A stretch of 64,000 bases of DNA from Apricaphanius iberus (lineage: Eukaryota; Chordata; Actinopteri; Cyprinodontiformes; Aphaniidae): positions 62,001-126,000 of the forward strand of contig JAPXFQ010001666.1 of the NCBI GenBank assembly GCA_028564705.1. The letters run 5' to 3'. The position numbers were made by a program, and so were the translations under genes. Numbering within the stretch: the first letter of the stretch is position 1; each line of letters opens with the position of its first letter. Positions 24,405 to 36,960 of this stretch are shown here, one piece after another. Under the pieces are notes generated by a model, which worked only from the letters and a program-made list of their open reading frames with translations, did not search any database and was not told the DNA's origin.

Positions 24405-24699
24405 CTCTAATGGTTTGCGTTTTTTTCAGGATTGTGCTGTATTTCCCTTCAGCTCTGTTTAGCATTCCTGTCCCAAAACACACATCCCACAGCATGATGC
24501 TGCCACCACCATCTCTCACAGTGGGGGATGGTCTTTTCAGGTTATTTTTCGAATTCCTCAGAGTATATGCAGGGGATCTCAAAATAAGTTTAAATACCTT
24601 TTCAAGACCTACAAGAATAAAACTAAGACTTCATCACAACGCACTAATAAACTTTGAAAATGCTGCATTTTCTTATTCAAACTGAAAAAAATCCAGCTG

Positions 24700-26689
24700 C
24701 TGTTCAGGGTGCTAATCCGAACCTCAAAATGTATCCGTTTTGTCCTTTCCATGAATGTTTTTTTGCAAGGGCCGAATCAGGAGACAGCCTGGAAAGAACC
24801 ATTTATTCTCTTATTCAGAGTTCATCGAGTGGTGGCTAACTGCTGTGTGTGAACACCAAATCATCTCATCTCGCTATCGCCACTTAGAGGTTAGGATGCG
24901 GTGTTTTGGATGCCACAGTCACTCTTACTGTCACCGTAGCAGCTTGAGAACAGAAACTGACGACTGATCACTGCAGATGGTCATGCTGGCTTTTTTAAAT
25001 TATTATTCATCTGCGATTTAATTGGGCTGATGCCCATTGAGGTGCCACTAATCTTTTACGAAAATGCATAGTCAAGCCTCTCTGTTGTTTTCTCCAACAG
25101 GCTTGAGGTACTGTTTAAAATCCTCAACTTCTAGCCAGGAATCAGGTCATTTAAATTTACCCATTTTCTGTGGTACTGCATCACTTTCGTACACTTCACT
25201 ATAAATTAGTGGGATACGTTACATCAGAGATGGCCTCACTGTAGCAGTAGAAAGTTAAACGTTGGATACGGAATGTGAACATGATAGCGTCGTCTAGTGT
25301 GTCTTGGTTGTAGTTAGAACAATGAAAACATCATTCCAGCTGTTGGGCTTCCTGGTTCGTTGCCAATACACCCAGTGACCAACCTGAACTGTGTCCAGTG
25401 AGGAATGTATGTTAGAGGAGTTTATCTGTAAGATAATGTTAGCCAAGTTAGCAAGTGAGTTAGCTTACCAATCCAGGGTTAATGTTACCATTTCTGCATG
25501 TGTTTTGATGCTGTGGAAATGTTTGTGTAGGTCCATCTTGTGTAGGCTTCACCTAAATTTACTCCAGTTTCTGTTCTTCTGCTGTCACTTCTCTCCTGAG
25601 GACTGTTACTGACTCCGCCATTTTTCCCAGTGCTAGCCGAGCTGAGCCGACCATATAGTTGAAACATGAAATCTGTCAACCTCCAATGGCAGCCGCTACT
25701 GGCTGGTAGTTGTAAATATAACAATATTGTCATGCCCGTCAAAATGTACATCTTATATTTTGATTCAAATAATTTTTATAAGAAAATGTACTTTCATTCT
25801 GCACACATCTAAACGCCCTGTGGAGGTACTATTATTATTATTTTTTTTATTTTTATGAAATTGTTCCATTTTCAACCTTTAAGTCACATGGTATATGCTC
25901 TTCTCTGTGCATGTTGTAAAATCAGCCTTCCTGTGGGAAGCCACAAGCTCAGGTAGGCAAGACCATGGATACAATTTCTTTCTGTGAAGCAGAAGTCTTT
26001 TTCTGACTTGCTCATATATGCCACGTATTTCCTTTCTTTCGCTAATGCAGGCAATGGGGGTTAGAGAGAATGTTCTCATGCAGCATGCGTATGTGCTCAG
26101 AGTGGCTGACGGTATTTCATAAAGAACATCTAGTTCGCATACTGTCAGTAAATAAGACCTTTAATAAAACTCTATTACTAACCAAATTTTAGACTTTACA
26201 AAATTAAAAATTTTCCGTAAATCAGTTCATCAGCTTTGAATAATTTTCAAGACCATGAGGATAACCTATTTCTGGATAATTTTTAGCCTTTCAAAGAGAT
26301 GCACAACGAAGCTCCTTTCTACATCCATCTGTATATTGTTAAAGCCACACGATAAATCGAGCGGCCAGCACCTAAAAACAAAATCGATTTACTAGATCTA
26401 AAAGTTTATTTTCATGTGGTTTTTAACAAATTTATGAAGCTTCTCCTTTAGATCCATTTAAAAATTATGGTACAGGATTTTTTACGATTTTGAATATATA
26501 ATTTAGTTTGTCTTTTTATTTATGTTTAAAATATATGTTTTCACTCTATACTCTCTTTGGGTAATATTTCTGCAAAACGTGCTACTGTGAATAAATAAAA
26601 TGTACGTACTGACGTAGAGTCTTCACATCTGGGGTATTTTTACTGAGATTAAGTAATAAAAAGGTGGAATATTTGAAGGCAATTGGTTG
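24700..26689. other. Unclassified stretch
   Basis: No coding region or complete element. 25360-25650 and 25900-26090 are moderately complex; 26150-26680 is AT-rich. Nothing further supportable. Confidence 0.4.
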
Positions 26690-26815
26690 TACTGGATTTT
26701 GCCCGCTCTTTTTTCATTTTACCTCACAATATCTTTATGTAGCTTCATCATATATATTAAAGTACTTTGAACGCTGTAGATGTAATGTGACACAATGTGA
26801 AAAATAAAGAAAAGA
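26690..26815 (-). mobile_element. Tc1-like family B terminal fragment
   Basis: GAAGGCAATTGGTTGTACTG at 26677 and GTGACACAATGTGAAAAATA near 26790 are remains of the 5' flank and terminal repeat of the same family as 11380-11835. Only short blocks match. Confidence 0.45.
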
Positions 26816-26959
26816 AAAATGTGTCTCATTAAGACTTAGTACAGTGACGTTCTTGCTTTCTTCTATGTTTTTACCTTAACGAGATAACATTGCAACACTA
26901 TACCAAAATAAACTCCAGGCTAAAGACAAATTAGAATTTTTATGACATCAATTTCGACT

Positions 26960-27420
26960 TTGAATTGCTCATCAAAGAAACAAATCCATAATTTGTGCTG
27001 GAGAAAGCATCCCTGGAAAATGTTCTGAGACCCCTCTCCCAGCTCCAGCTTCAGGCCTTTCATGCTTTATGTTGAACGCTCCCTTCGGTAAACAGTGACT
27101 GCAGTTGGCCTCGGGAGCAACCACAGTGCTGAAATGTTCTCCTTGAGCTGTGGCGCTGCAGGGGGATTGTGCTGCCTGGATCCCCTTCACAGGCAGCCGA
27201 GCAAGGGGCCCGGTTGACTGGTAATGCCTATTAATTACTAATACAAACTGCTAATTAGCAGACCAAACACTGGCATCTGTACAGTTTGTTTTCCCCTGCA
27301 GCGATGATATTGAGCTCTAACACAAAGACGCAGTAAACCTGAGCTGCCTGTTGTGCATCACAATCAAAATGGGGACTGGCTGCTTAGCATTTTTAATGTC
27401 AGGATTAGGAGTGGGCTGGT
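26960..27420. promoter_or_regulatory. Candidate homeodomain-binding regulatory island
   Basis: Non-repetitive block with dense TAAT cores on both strands: TTAATTA at 27231-27237, TAATAC at 27239, CTAATTAG (perfect palindrome) at 27251-27258 and GGTAATG at 27220. The flanks are GC-richer and unique (GGAGAAAGCATCCCTGG at 27000; CAGTTGGCCTCGGGAGC at 27102). Such clustered sites suit Bar-class or other homeodomain proteins, and barhl1 lies 31 kb away on the same strand-downstream side. Functional role is inference. Confidence 0.4.
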
Positions 27421-29269
27421 CAAAGGAAAGGAAACGATTACAAGGAGAGGTTACATGACCTGCTATTAGAGCAACAAAGTTCAGAAGTGAAGGGTGGTTT
27501 CAAATCTTTATTCGTCACTGCTGGGATTTAACAATAAATTATAGTCTTTGCTGTTCATTCATTATCATACCATTTTAAAATGGTTTTAAAGTATCTTCTA
27601 AATGTATACTTATTACACACCTAAATTCACACTTAAATCTGAGGTGATTGCACAGCCAATTTTATGACACAAAACAGGATTTTTATTAGTTAGTATCTGC
27701 TTACACAAGCAGCAACCTAGAAAATAAGCTATGTTGTACATAGGACTCATAGCCTACCTAACCTTTCATAACAAACACGTTTTCACAGTTTCTGTAGCTA
27801 GTTCAAGTCAGTTCCATAGCAAAACTCACTTATTTTTACACCTCTCCATGACATAGCCTATCTTTACCAACTGTTTGGACAACAGTTTTACATATAGTTT
27901 CTGGCAGCCTATATTTAGCTAATAAGATAATTAGCTCGTTCAGGGAGATTGTCACTTTACCAAGTCATAATTGAGCGTCAACAAGACACACAAAAATTGC
28001 TTCTAATGGTGCATTCTATTTACCAAAGAGGTCAGAACTCAGAGCTATGTTTGAAGGCAGAGCAGATTAAACAGCATTTCAGTTAACCTAGTTGATTAAA
28101 TTGGGACTGAATTCACCTAGTTAGCTACTGTTACCGCTTGCAAACATTGTTTTAAGCTGCAAATTAAACGTTTCTAAATTCCACCCCAATTTAGCCTACT
28201 GTTACCGTTAGCCTACAATGAGCGAAAGTCAAAGTTGGAGCAAAAAAAAAAAAAGACTTTCCGAACTGGAATTCCAACTTCGGGGAGGCTCCAATCAATT
28301 CATCAATTGTCCAACTCGGAAGTCAGAATTTTTGAGCGCATACAAATGTAACACAGCATAATTTCAGTGCTACTTTGCTAAGATTCTAGCTAGCATACTA
28401 CAGTATGCATTCAGACATTCTACTTGGCATCCATAATAAATTGTATCCCACGCATCTTAAAAAGCAGGGAATTTTCCTTAAAGAAAGCTGTTGATTTCTT
28501 GTTAAATGAAAAATAAGGCTACATGGACAACAACTTTATTTTTGTTGATTTCATAAACTTATATATTGGGAAGCTGTGGGTCAGATACTAACGTAGTGTT
28601 GTTAGCCAGCTATGTTGTACTGCAACATTTTCCTACAGCACTTAAAAATGGTCCTAATATCTGTCACTTCACTGTAAATCGAGGAAGCAGTAAAATTACC
28701 CGTCAGCTCAGTCTGAACGCGCTAATGCTAACGACTTAACACACACATAATTTAAGCCCCTCAAATATTACATTAAATTATCGATTCATTCCCTCTTTCA
28801 CTACGGAAGGCTGTAAAAGGACAAAGTTAAAGAAAATCTCAACATAAACTCACTACTTCAAGATATTTCATGGTATTAGTCCTTAGTTGTTTGTTGAGAT
28901 TAGTTTTTTACTTCTAAGAACATATAAAAAAACGTAGCAAGAAACTAAAACGTACTCTGTACGTCTGGTTGACAGCTAGACATGTTAGCTTGATTAAAGT
29001 TTACCCACACAAAAGAATACAGCTTATGCATTATAGGGTTAATAATCTAAAAATCTGTACTTATCCTTGTACCCCTAATATTGAACACATCTTTCCTCAT
29101 ATTGTTTCACCCCAAGTGGAGTTCAGTTAAATTTGAGTTAAATTTCAATTGTAGGATTTTCATTGTCTAATACACTCTCTACTGGCTGTGCATATCAGAG
29201 CTAAATATGACATTTTATCTGGTAAATGTTTCTAAACGCATTTGTTCATCCATTCAGATCACTCATTTT
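27421..29269. other. Unclassified AT-rich stretch, probably old element DNA
   Basis: Contains many TTAGC/GCTAA words and a CGGAACTCGG-like pair (TCAGAACTCAGAGC at 28032; CAACTCGGAAGTCAG at 28312) but no paired ends. A12 run near 28242. No coding region. Confidence 0.35.
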
Positions 29270-29575
29270 AGGTTTAAGGATGACTGAGTTTGGTATAAAA
29301 GATGCTGACGTCAACCCAACAGAAATCCTTTGGGATGAATTAGAGCAGCGCGTGAGCCAAACTTTCTTGTTCAGCATCACTGTCTGACCTCAAAAATTTT
29401 CTCCTGGGGGAATAATAATTAAAAAGAAACATTCCTGTAAACACTCTACTAAACCTTACAGAAATCGTAGAAGAGTTGAAGCCACCTATGTGTGAATTAA
29501 CATCATACAAAACAGTATGTCACTCAAGTTCTTCTGAAGCCCAGTCAGCAAATACTTTTAGCAATATAGAGTATG
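29270..29575 (+). mobile_element. Tc1-like transposon 3' part, family C
   Basis: Contains CTTTGGGATGAATTAGAGCA, then a TGTCTGACCTCA block (29384), CTCTACTAAACCTTACAGAA (29443), AGAAGAGTTGAAGCC (29471), and a terminal AAATACTTTTAGCAATATAG (29552). It matches the fragment at 945-1265 along its coding part. The right terminal repeat is at about 29552-29572; the 5' half is absent. Confidence 0.75.
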
Positions 29576-29679
29576 TTTATGATTGTCTGATGTTGCATTG
29601 GGAATACTGCAGTTGAATTTAAACCATATTTAAATAGAATAAGCAGGTAAATGTTGCTAAATTAGCCGCGGATGAGTGT

Positions 29680-30720
29680 GTGAATGACATTCAGCCGGGC
29701 TTTGGAACCCCAGCCCCCCCATAAAGACCCGACCCAGGTCTTCCCAGCCAAGTCAAGATGCCACTCCAACCTGCCACCCTGGCTTCTCACTCAGAAAAAG
29801 AAATGAGTAATCGGCCACAAAGTGTCAGCCAGCCTTAATCCCCTTTTAATTTCCTTGCGGGGCCTACGCCAGGGCTGTGACTGCACCGCGAAGCTTGAGC
29901 TGGCCGGCGGCACCAGCACGGCCACGGTTACAAGCAGGCGGGCGCAGGCCTGGGGGTCTTTACTAGGATCCAAGCATAGAGAAAACAATAACCACACACA
30001 CTGCCACCACTGTTTGCCTTACACTTGAGCAGGATTTAGGCAAAAGCATGTGTGCACACTCACACATACAACTGTCACACAACCAGGCTGCAGTCAGGAC
30101 ATATGATTGCTCTTTCTTCTTCTTTCCTCGCTGCCTGAGAGGGTGAAACCACACAAACACACACACCTACAGCCGTATATTAAGTATGTGCTCGAGCACT
30201 CAAGCACACCCCTGGTAATACTACACCAGATGAGGCTATTTTTATCCTAATTTATACAGGTTGGTCTCAACACTGGGGTTGCTGCCACACAGCTGGCCAA
30301 TCCCCAGGAATCCCACAATGCAAGGAGTGTTATCTCCTTTTGAACAGCAATTTATTCCCCCCGACACACACTCTTCACAGTTATCTAAAAGTAAAGGTCC
30401 CGTCATTAAAATGTATGCTTTCTCAACACACTTGCAAAAATGAAAAGGGCATCTGGCGTGCGGCGTCCGCTGGCCGTTCGCGTAATGAAAGGCGTAAAAA
30501 GGAAGAACGAGGTGCGGGCCGAAGGAGACGGCAAGCATATCTTTGTAAGGCGCTTCACTGAGAGGTGGGCTCAGTAGAACAAAATGGTGAAGGTTAACTC
30601 TATTCTGGCACACGTGGGAATTTTTTTCCCCCCTCACCATGACATTTACACACAGCTGGGATGTTCTCCCTGAGAGCACCCTCATAACACTCACTGTATA
30701 TGAACAGAGCGAGATGCATT
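29680..30720. other. Candidate regulatory island
   Basis: GC-rich unique DNA. Examples: TTAATCCCCTTTTAATTTCC (29836), GCGGGCGCAGGCCTGGGGG (29938) and AAAGGGCATCTGGCGTGCGG (30444). The 150-aa minus-strand frame at 30242-30694 has a skewed composition and no known domain. Interpreted as non-coding. Confidence 0.4.
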
Positions 30721-31269
30721 AAGGTACAAAATAATAAAGAGTGTCTGTGAGTTGGGGAGGAAATGAATAGGTGGATGGAGCTATAAATGATTCTAATGAT
30801 GTAATGGAGGCATTTGTGTCTGGCCTGGTGAGGAAATGCTCGTAGAGTAGAAATATGCTGGATTCAATTGGTGTCTATATGCAAAATGACCCAAATCTGG
30901 CTGCTTTGTTTTCTAATAATTATAGAACGAAAATGAAATATGGTCTGTAGCTTTGATTTCTGCTGAACCTAAAATAGTTTTTCTATTTTCAACTTATAAT
31001 ATCTTCAACTGAGTTCAACTGATTCCTTGCAATAAAAGCCTCAAATATGGCAGGCAAGGTGTGGTATTAATGACAAATTATTGTGCTTTTATTGCAAAAA
31101 AAAAAAAAGTTAGCCAAAAAACAATTTAAACTGATTTAAATCTTGTGAGGGGAGATTTCCACCGCTCTGACATTCTATAGATTCAAAGATTAATACTTTT
31201 CTACTCTTAAATATACATTACAACATCTGCTGTGTTTGATTATGAATAAAACTCTGTAAAAAAATAATA

Positions 31270-32340
31270 AAAAGAGAATATTCTGACCGCCTCGGCTGGC
31301 TCCCTGTCTGAAACGGGTTTTCAAAACTGCCACTTTTCACAGCAAAGGTCTTTTCGCTGCAACATAAGGGGGGTTAGCCTGGATTTTCAGTCCAGTCTCA
31401 TTTAAGGCTAATTCCTGTGTGGGTCCACGTGTTTGATCCCGTTGCCCATCTGAAGTAATTAAAGGGTTATTAGTAAACAGATATTCACGCTCGCGCGCTC
31501 TTGCCAACTGTTTCATGCCATCTGCTCGTGCTCTGACATTGGAAATATGGTCTCGAAGTGACACTCGATGCACGGGGACTGAACCGAGCCTGCATCAGGC
31601 CTAAACTCAGCCATTTTTCTGCATGTGGATGGAAATTATAGGTTCTATTCTAAAACCTGCCTGTTAATTTCAATCCCTTTTAACTGGATTCACTTTTGAT
31701 GGCATATTCTTCGCTCTCATCCCTGCAGTCCCCTCCCCTTCCTCTCTCTCCCTCCACCTCCGGCAGCTCTGCCCTCCTGTCTGTTTTTATCCTCTTTTTA
31801 TTTTCAGTAATATAGAAGGGATTAACCCTGCTGGCCCCTTGGTGGTTACTGTTTCATTTTATTCTTATTAAAATCTTAAGAACCTGCTTTATTATTCCTG
31901 TTTGATACCACCTCAATAATCCTCTGCCTGCCTGCTTGCCTCTGTGTGTGTGTGTGTGTGTGTGTGGCTTGCAGCCACAGACCCATAGGTGAGCTCTGTG
32001 ATGGATGTGCACGCTCATGTTTGGCCTGCAGGAAGTCCAGGACATGTTATTGAACAGATGCACAAATAATCTACCAGAGTTTCTTTTTATTTCCACATTA
32101 AAGATCCTAAATATAAGAAAAGAGCCATCATTAGAAGACGATTGGTGCACTTCAGCTCATTCTCTCATGTGTTTTCTTGCAAACCGCCTCGGCTGACAGA
32201 TGTATTTTTTTTAACTGGTGCGTGCCGTGATGGCTATTATGGCTGATGGGTCTCTGGTGTTCGCTGTGATCCTTCTTTACAGCAAGCCGCATTGATTTTT
32301 TCTTTTAGTTTTTTGTGATAAATCTCAGATAGGAACAAGA
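31270..32340. other. Candidate regulatory island with (TG)n
   Basis: Unique blocks: CGCCTCGGCTGGCTCCCTGT (31288), CAGCAAAGGTCTTTTCGCTG (31340), TTCACGCTCGCGCGCTCTTG (31484) and TGATGGCTATTATGGCTGAT (32229). A (TG)12 run is at 31943-31966. No protein similarity and no mobile-element ends. Confidence 0.4.
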
Positions 32341-33049
32341 CAGGAGATTTGTCGCAGCGGAGCTTCAGTGATTTTTCTGCGGATTTCATTGACCTGCTGA
32401 GGTTTATTTTGAGAAGCAGAGTAGAGTTTGAAGTGGAAGGTTGTTGACTTGAAGTGTTTCTGACTTCTTTAACTTAAAGCTGCAGTTTTTGGCAGTTATA
32501 ACTCTGAATCACGGTTTGTTCCTTTATACTTTCCCTCCAAGCAGTACTACATTTTACAATCTTTAAAATTAGTTTTATGAAATAGCTCTCCAGCCTTATT
32601 TTTGCAGTTTATTTCTCTAATTTCTTATTCAGTGCCATTGTATGTGATGGACTAACCTATTTTACAAAGAAAAAGTCAGCCAAACTGGTGTTCTTTCTTA
32701 CTAGCTGTTAGCCTTCCACCACTATAATTATTTTACCGCTTTGTCAGCTCATATCTATATGACATTTGCAACTAACATGCAAGACGGCTATTACAGTTAA
32801 TATTAGGACATCTTTAAAAGGTTGTAACACATGGTTCTAAAGTATGACTTTAGTGGTTTTGAAACCATAACATGTTGAAACCTTGGATTACCTCTATACT
32901 AGAACTGGTCCATCCATACAGTCATCCCTCGCTGGAGTTTTTTTTTTTTATCCCCAGTGTCATGGATCCATGGCCAACATGACCTTACATGCTAAAATCC
33001 CTTGGGAAATAAACACACTCTTTTTACATATGGACTGCAGAGCCTACTG
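32341..33049. other. AT-rich spacer, nothing recognised
   Basis: No coding or element evidence. A T12-type run is at 32940-32950. Confidence 0.45.
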
Positions 33050-33900
33050 TATTTCTAATAGACCCCAGAACCCTTGGCAAGACCTCACCAATATCTTGAC
33101 ACAAACTTAAAGGAGGGGTGGCATGTAAAATCCACTTTTTACAGCTTTTCATCACATTCTTATGTCATTCCCAACTTACAATCATGCCTAAAGTCTTTCT
33201 TAGGTGACTTTAAGTATGTTTGTGTAATCTTTTTAAACTCTTGCAACTGGCATGTTGAGCTCTGAACGCCTGAGTCCTCCTACGCCCTCACCTCCCAGCA
33301 ACGTCCCTCCCCCGCTCCCAAAAAATCAGAACGTCTTCAACACCAATCAGCTATCTCCTGTGGAAATTAATGTATACCTAGTTATTTTTCCCAGTTGCGC
33401 AATGCCTTCTTGGAAAAAAAAAGTCTGGTGCACCGAAGATGCTACAGTAAGCCTACTGTAATGTCCGTGAATGATGAAGCACAGCATCAGCTTTACAGAA
33501 GAAATGCTGATTAACACCGTGGCTAATCGCCCCGAGCTACATGACACCAGCATTATAAAGAGGTAAAACTATGTAGACAGGAAAGCTCTCAAGAGGTTTG
33601 TTGGTTGTGGCTGCAGATGCAACGCTCTCTCCGCCAAAACGTGAGCCATGAACCGCTTCCTAACCCGGACAGCTTCTTTGTTGGAGTAAACACGACCCAG
33701 GATTGGCAGTAGCTCCACCACAGTACGTCCCACGCCGCTCACATATTATATTATAAACTTTTACTTACCGCAGACAGATGGACCTTTCTAATATCTTAAT
33801 AAAACCTTACCAAGACTTGACATGATCTTAAAAAGACCTTACTAAGACCTTACCAATCTCTATACTTGACCTTAGCCAGACCTTTTTTACATATACATTA
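33050..33900. repeat. AAGACCTTACCAA-type minisatellite split by an insertion
   Basis: Degenerate units AGACCTCACCAATATCTTGA (33078) on the left and AACCTTACCAAGACTTGACA, AAGACCTTACTAAGACCTTACC (33804-33870) on the right are the same short repeat. About 670 bp of unrelated DNA (33108-33780) lies between. The insert begins TTAAAGGAGGGGTGGCATGT and ends near AGATGGACCTTT, so its ends start AAAGG on both strands. Confidence 0.5.
33108..33780. mobile_element. Insertion with TTAAAGG-type left end
   Basis: The left end TTAAAGGAGGGGTGGCATGT and following AAAATCCACTTTTTACAGC resemble the starts of the THAP-like elements at 47715 and 48506 (TTAAAGGGCCTATATCATGC, AAAATC.A.CTTTT). No THAP-like protein segment was found, so it is either a non-autonomous or a different member. 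Confidence 0.4.
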
Positions 33901-34319
33901 TACAAACAGAAGGACAAGATTAGATTGAAAATCAATGAAAAGGCATCCCAAGTCTAAAAGAAACTAAAAGTAACCCCTCTGGACTGTTCTAAAACCACTT
34001 TAAAAGGTTACAAGATGGTCTGGGTGTTTTGAAGGAAAGTTTAAAGAAATCAGGAGTGATTTAAAGCTTTTCTAAAGCACACATGGGCAAAATGCTGGAA
34101 AGAATTATTTCAAGCAAGCTAATGTTAATATTAACCTATCATTTAGTAGCTTTTGGAAAGCATCTGTCCAAGTCCAGCAGTAATCTTCCCAGCCTGGAGA
34201 CTGTTCATCACTTCATTAAAAGCGTAATACTGTTCAAGCATCTACGCAGGCAGAAAGGAGCGTCGAGGATTATCCTATCGACTTAGCAAAAGGTCAACAT
34301 TATTTGATTTTCGCAAAGG
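33901..34319. other. Unclassified spacer
   Basis: No recognised features. The 67-aa frame at 34083-34286 has no family resemblance I can see. Confidence 0.4.
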
Positions 34320-36480
34320 TTACTATTTATACCTTATCGACCGTCGTTCTCTCGTAACATGCTCGATGTGATTCACTTTTTTCCTCTTCGTCCTCGTGTT
34401 TGAGAGTCTTCTGCATTTTAATTTCTCATTTACAATGCATTAAATTCAGAGGAGAGGAGGATTGTGGGAGAAAAAGCTGATGAGGCTGTGCAGATGAGTC
34501 AGGAATTGAACCAAAGTGTTTCATTAAGAGGCGCTGGCTAGCTGCTGAGACAACACAGAGGCTTGTAATCCCCTCTGTTCACTCGCATTACTCTTCTTTC
34601 GTAACACTCCTTTTTTTTTAAAACCCCATACTTCGCCGCTGCATGATCCTTCTTGCCAAAAACCTATCCAACTCTTCCTTCCATTTCCCCTCTCACCTCC
34701 CACACCACCTCCTGCTCCCTGCAAACAGAGACATAACCAAATCCTTCACCCGGCGCGGCAGGGTCACGCCATCAAAATGACTCTTTTTATTACAGTTCAT
34801 AAACAGCAGCTCCCACAGGAGGCCCCTGGAAATTTCACATAAACTTTGATCAAACACGCGTTAGCCTCCCCGGTCCCCTCAACCGCCTCCGCTCGTGAAA
34901 ATAGCTCCGCTCAATCACCGGCGGGGAAAACATGTGGAAAACAGCGCAAATAGCAAGGCGCCCGCTAATATATCGAGTCATTATTGACCAGGACACCCAG
35001 GGAATGGATCTAATAAAAACAATAAGATACTCTTTGCCTTTTTTCTTTCCCTCCCACCCATTTCCTCCTTTATCCTTTTTCCTCCTTTAACGGAGGCAGT
35101 AAACTTTGTGGCTTTAAATTAATAGCTTCCAGTGATTCTCAGGTGAGCGGGTGATAAAAGCATCCAAAATAAAATCCAACCACTGGGCCATCGACTTGTA
35201 CGCAAGCGTAAGGAAGTAGATCTCTGAGGCTGCGACTTGCTTTTCTCAGCGTTTGTCACTTTCCATTTGGATGTGGTATTTTGGGACGTATAGTGAATTT
35301 GAAAAAAATATTCCATTCTTGACTTCCTGACTGATGTCTTGGGATCTTGATTGAATATTTACCACTAGAGCTCTTTCCTTTTGATGTAATCTACTTTTTG
35401 AAGTGCACCGGTCCCTCCTGGTGCAAAACACCTGCAAACACGAAACGTGAACAAAGAGGATGTGGGCTAACCTGAGTTCTACCGCAAAGATCCCGAAACC
35501 ACAAAACTTTACATCCAAATCAGGATCCGTTTTCCGTCTACGGCTTGGCAGGATGCAGCTGAGCGGTCGTGACGCTGGTAAATTGTTGGTCTGTAGGTTT
35601 CTCTTCAACACATAAACCTGGTCTCCCCACGCCCGTTCATCTCGATCTGACCTGCTCCTCCTGGCTCATACCCCCCCTTTCATTTGCTTCACCTCCCGCC
35701 TTCACCCCTCCACTCTCGTTTTTCTGTAGGGCCTAATTGAAGGGAACAACATGGACATAGAGTGACACATTTTTTCATCCACATCAGTTTGCCACATATG
35801 AAAACATTATTTTCCCGTCTTCGCCTATTCCCCATCCTCCTCCTGAAGGTCCGAATCCAACCTGCAGCAATGAAGCAAGCGACAAATTGTCAGCGAAACG
35901 CCTTGAAGAAGAATCGAAAGATCCGTGCCTCTAGTTCATTACGACTCCGGATGTGCAGCAGCATGTGTTGACATTGTCATCGTTATCACGGGAACATATG
36001 TGTACTGCCTGTCAGTCGGTGTGCGCATGCATTAATATACATTCTGCAGGAGCACATGCTCATCCCGTGTGTTTTCTTTCTGTTTTTCAAGGGTCCACAG
36101 GGAAGATGAGGACGGTTCCAGGTCTGGATGGCGCCGTCTTGGCACCCGTAGGCCTGCTGAAAACCCGCCTCTGCTTGAGATCAAGGGACACTGAGGCGGC
36201 CGCCGCACCCAGCCAGCCTGACTGTGCGCCAGCTGCAATCCCCAGAGCCTCTGCCACATCTCTGGCAACCTTCCCCCGCTCTTCCTCCCCCCCTGTCCTT
36301 TTCCTCTCAACTTTGCATCTTCTGACTTTCTTTCTTTTCTTTTCCAGCCTTTTGACCCTCACAGTTTCTGTCATAAACCAAAATCATTAAGCAACACTGT
36401 GAAACTGGCATGGCAAAAGAAGTTTGTCATGTAATAGTTACACATGAATCCCATTCCCTTTTTCCTTCAACATCTCAGTT
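34320..36480. other. Long candidate regulatory island (two parts)
   Basis: The first part, 34320-35200, includes TCACCGGCGGGGAAAACATG (34915) and CGCTAATATATCGAGTCATT (34962), followed by ATTGACCAGGACACCCAGGG. The second, 35500-36420, includes TTGTCATCGTTATCACGGG (35973), GCATGCATTAATATACATTC (36025) and a GC-rich block at 36110-36260. Neither shows transposon similarity. The 145-aa and 95-aa frames here are compositionally biased and unrelated to known proteins. Confidence 0.45.
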
Positions 36481-36565
36481 ATTTCAAACCTTTGACCCTC
36501 TGAATAATTTAGGACCCTTTCAAAATCTGAGTTAATTGGAGGCACACCTGTGGGTGTATTTTAAT

Positions 36566-36960
36566 TAGGGATGCAACGATACCACCGTTTTTTTAAATCG
36601 ATACGATACCGATACTTGGATATGATTACTTGCCAATACTGCATGCCAATGCTAATACTTTTACCACACAAAAAAATGCAATGAATTGGAAGACAGGATT
36701 TATTTTATTTTCTGCTTGTTACAACAAATGATGGCGAATTAGATAAAAAAAAAATCTTAATAAAAATGACCACAAAACTAAAATTTCAAGTGAAGAATAA
36801 ACGTACTATGTTAAATTGCATTAATTTAATGTAACTGATTCATTATTTTTCATTGAAATATTGCAGATTTTCCACATTTTTAGTATGGGTTCATGGTATC
36901 AGTTAACTTTAACAGATTCGTTACAAGTACATAGAGCGGTTTCAGCCCCGAAACCCGATT
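36566..36960. mobile_element. Truncated hAT-like element
   Basis: Starts TAGGGATGCAACGATACCAC followed by AAATCGATACGATACCGATA, a terminal style common to fish hAT elements. No matching inverted right end was found, so only the left end is certain. The remainder is AT-rich. Confidence 0.4.

Larger units (their letters stand above)
22335..24690 (-). mobile_element. Tc1-like transposon, family B, split by a hAT insertion
   Basis: Plus-strand text runs antisense to the transposase. ACATTTTGTCACAGCTGAAC (22377) is the terminal region. TTTGAATAGGCCGTTCCAAC (22711) and TGGACGGTGGACCTCCGCCC (22780) precede the hAT. AGGATTGTGCTGTATTTCCC (24429) and AGCATGATGCTGCCACCACC (24490) follow it. On the minus strand the last part reads PTVRDGGGSIMLW and EGKYSTILKK, the GGGS-IMLW block of Tc1 transposase. 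A second repeat lies within at 22425-22602. Confidence 0.8.

Noticed and set aside
30242..30694. 150-aa minus-strand frame
   Set aside because: No domain or family resemblance; overlapping plus-strand frames exist and the region looks like non-coding island DNA.
36087..36374. Basic Lys/Arg-rich 95-aa frame
   Set aside because: Arises from a CTTTTC/CCTCTT-rich stretch read on the minus strand; no known domain.
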